Positions 5,375 through 5,562 of a stretch of 5,562 bases of DNA are shown here, in pieces. Within the stretch, counting starts at the first letter, position 1, and each line of letters begins with the position of its first letter. The position numbers and the translations under genes were made by a program. The notes under the pieces were generated by a model. It searched no databases. It had not been told where the DNA came from and was given only the letters and a program-made list of their open reading frames with translations. Origin of the DNA: an uncultured Eubacteriales bacterium (lineage in GTDB: Bacteria; Bacillota; Clostridia; Lachnospirales; Lachnospiraceae); contig OMSZ01000170.1 of NCBI GenBank assembly GCA_900313855.1, forward strand, positions 1 to 5,562, written 5' to 3'.

Positions 5375-5421
5375 AATATATTTCCATCCTTTCACGCATT
5401 TTCTTTATTATACCTGCACCG

Positions 5422-5477
5422 TAAGTCACTATCTTTTCAGCTTATTCGAGTGCTATAAGTCACTATTCTTTCAGGCT
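5422..5477. repeat. Imperfect 34-bp direct duplication between the membrane-protein and DUF4097 genes
   Basis: TAAGTCACTATCTTTTCAGCT (read with a break: TAAGTCACTA + TCTTTTCAGCT, 5422-5442) recurs at 5456-5477 with few differences. The offset is 34 bp. The second copy includes the stop codon of the partial upstream gene, so this may be a small tandem duplication of its 3' end. On the minus strand the shared core is ATAGTGACTTA, and a TATAAT (5412-5407) lies downstream without a good -35 box. The repeats could therefore also be activator sites. Confidence 0.55.
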
Positions 5478-5562
5478 CTTTTCATCAAAGCTGCTTCAAG
5501 TGCCACATGCGCTACTGCCGCGATCGGCCAGATAACCCATGTTATAAACCACCCAAATGTAA
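5471..5562 (-). CDS. C-terminal fragment of a membrane protein
   Basis: Only the last 29 codons are in the window, ending in TGA at 5473-5471. The fragment reads as a hydrophobic helix with Trp and Pro, FGWFITWVIWPIAAVAHVAL, then EAALMKRA with a basic cytoplasmic-type tail. This is the kind of C-terminal membrane segment seen in small two- to four-helix membrane proteins or membrane-anchored regulators next to DUF4097 genes (for example DUF1700- or PspC-like proteins). Which one cannot be decided from this piece. The open frame continues to the window edge without a stop. Confidence 0.6.
   Translation of the reverse strand, partial: TFGWFITWVIWPIAAVAHVALEAALMKRA

Noticed and set aside
5375..5395. 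Upstream GTG start giving a 312-residue DUF4097 protein
   Set aside because: No ribosome binding site precedes the GTG. The AAAGGATGG lies between it and the ATG at 5374, and the shorter form begins with a normal MKKT signal segment.

Overview
The window comes from a low-GC Firmicute, most likely a member of the Clostridia and plausibly Lachnospiraceae. This rests on the AT-rich intergenic DNA, strong AGGAG-type ribosome binding sites, consensus sigma-A promoters, and the style of the proteins: an ammonium transporter fused to a PII domain, a DUF4097 envelope protein, and a small HipA-like kinase. No species is claimed. Every gene I can support is on the minus strand, so transcription runs from high to low coordinates.

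Read in the direction of transcription, the layout has three blocks. (1) At 5562-4457, the C-terminal end of a membrane protein is followed by a DUF4097-type surface or lipoprotein built from a 19-residue repeat. The two probably form an envelope-related unit. (2) At 4431-2304, a perfect consensus promoter leads into a long leader with two intrinsic-terminator-like hairpins. An Amt ammonium channel with a PII signalling domain fused to its C-terminus follows, and the unit closes with a strong terminator. Transporter and regulator are therefore one polypeptide, and the leader suggests transcription attenuation. (3) At 2305-798, a compact, more AT-rich bicistron has its own perfect TTGACA-N17-TATAAT promoter overlapped by a 10-bp inverted repeat. 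It encodes a 232-residue protein of unknown function and an overlapping, translationally coupled 248-residue HipA-like kinase. This has the organisation of a toxin-antitoxin or defence-type kinase module and is the best candidate for an under-described system.

A MarR-family regulator (725-291) lies after the kinase with no visible terminator between them. Beyond it is an AT-rich gap with two palindromes 53 bp apart, one over the -35 box and one just after the -10 box of a promoter. That promoter drives a gene of which only the first 16 codons (50-1) are in the window. The simplest reading is that the MarR protein represses this gene.

I saw no rRNA, tRNA, CRISPR array or insertion sequence.
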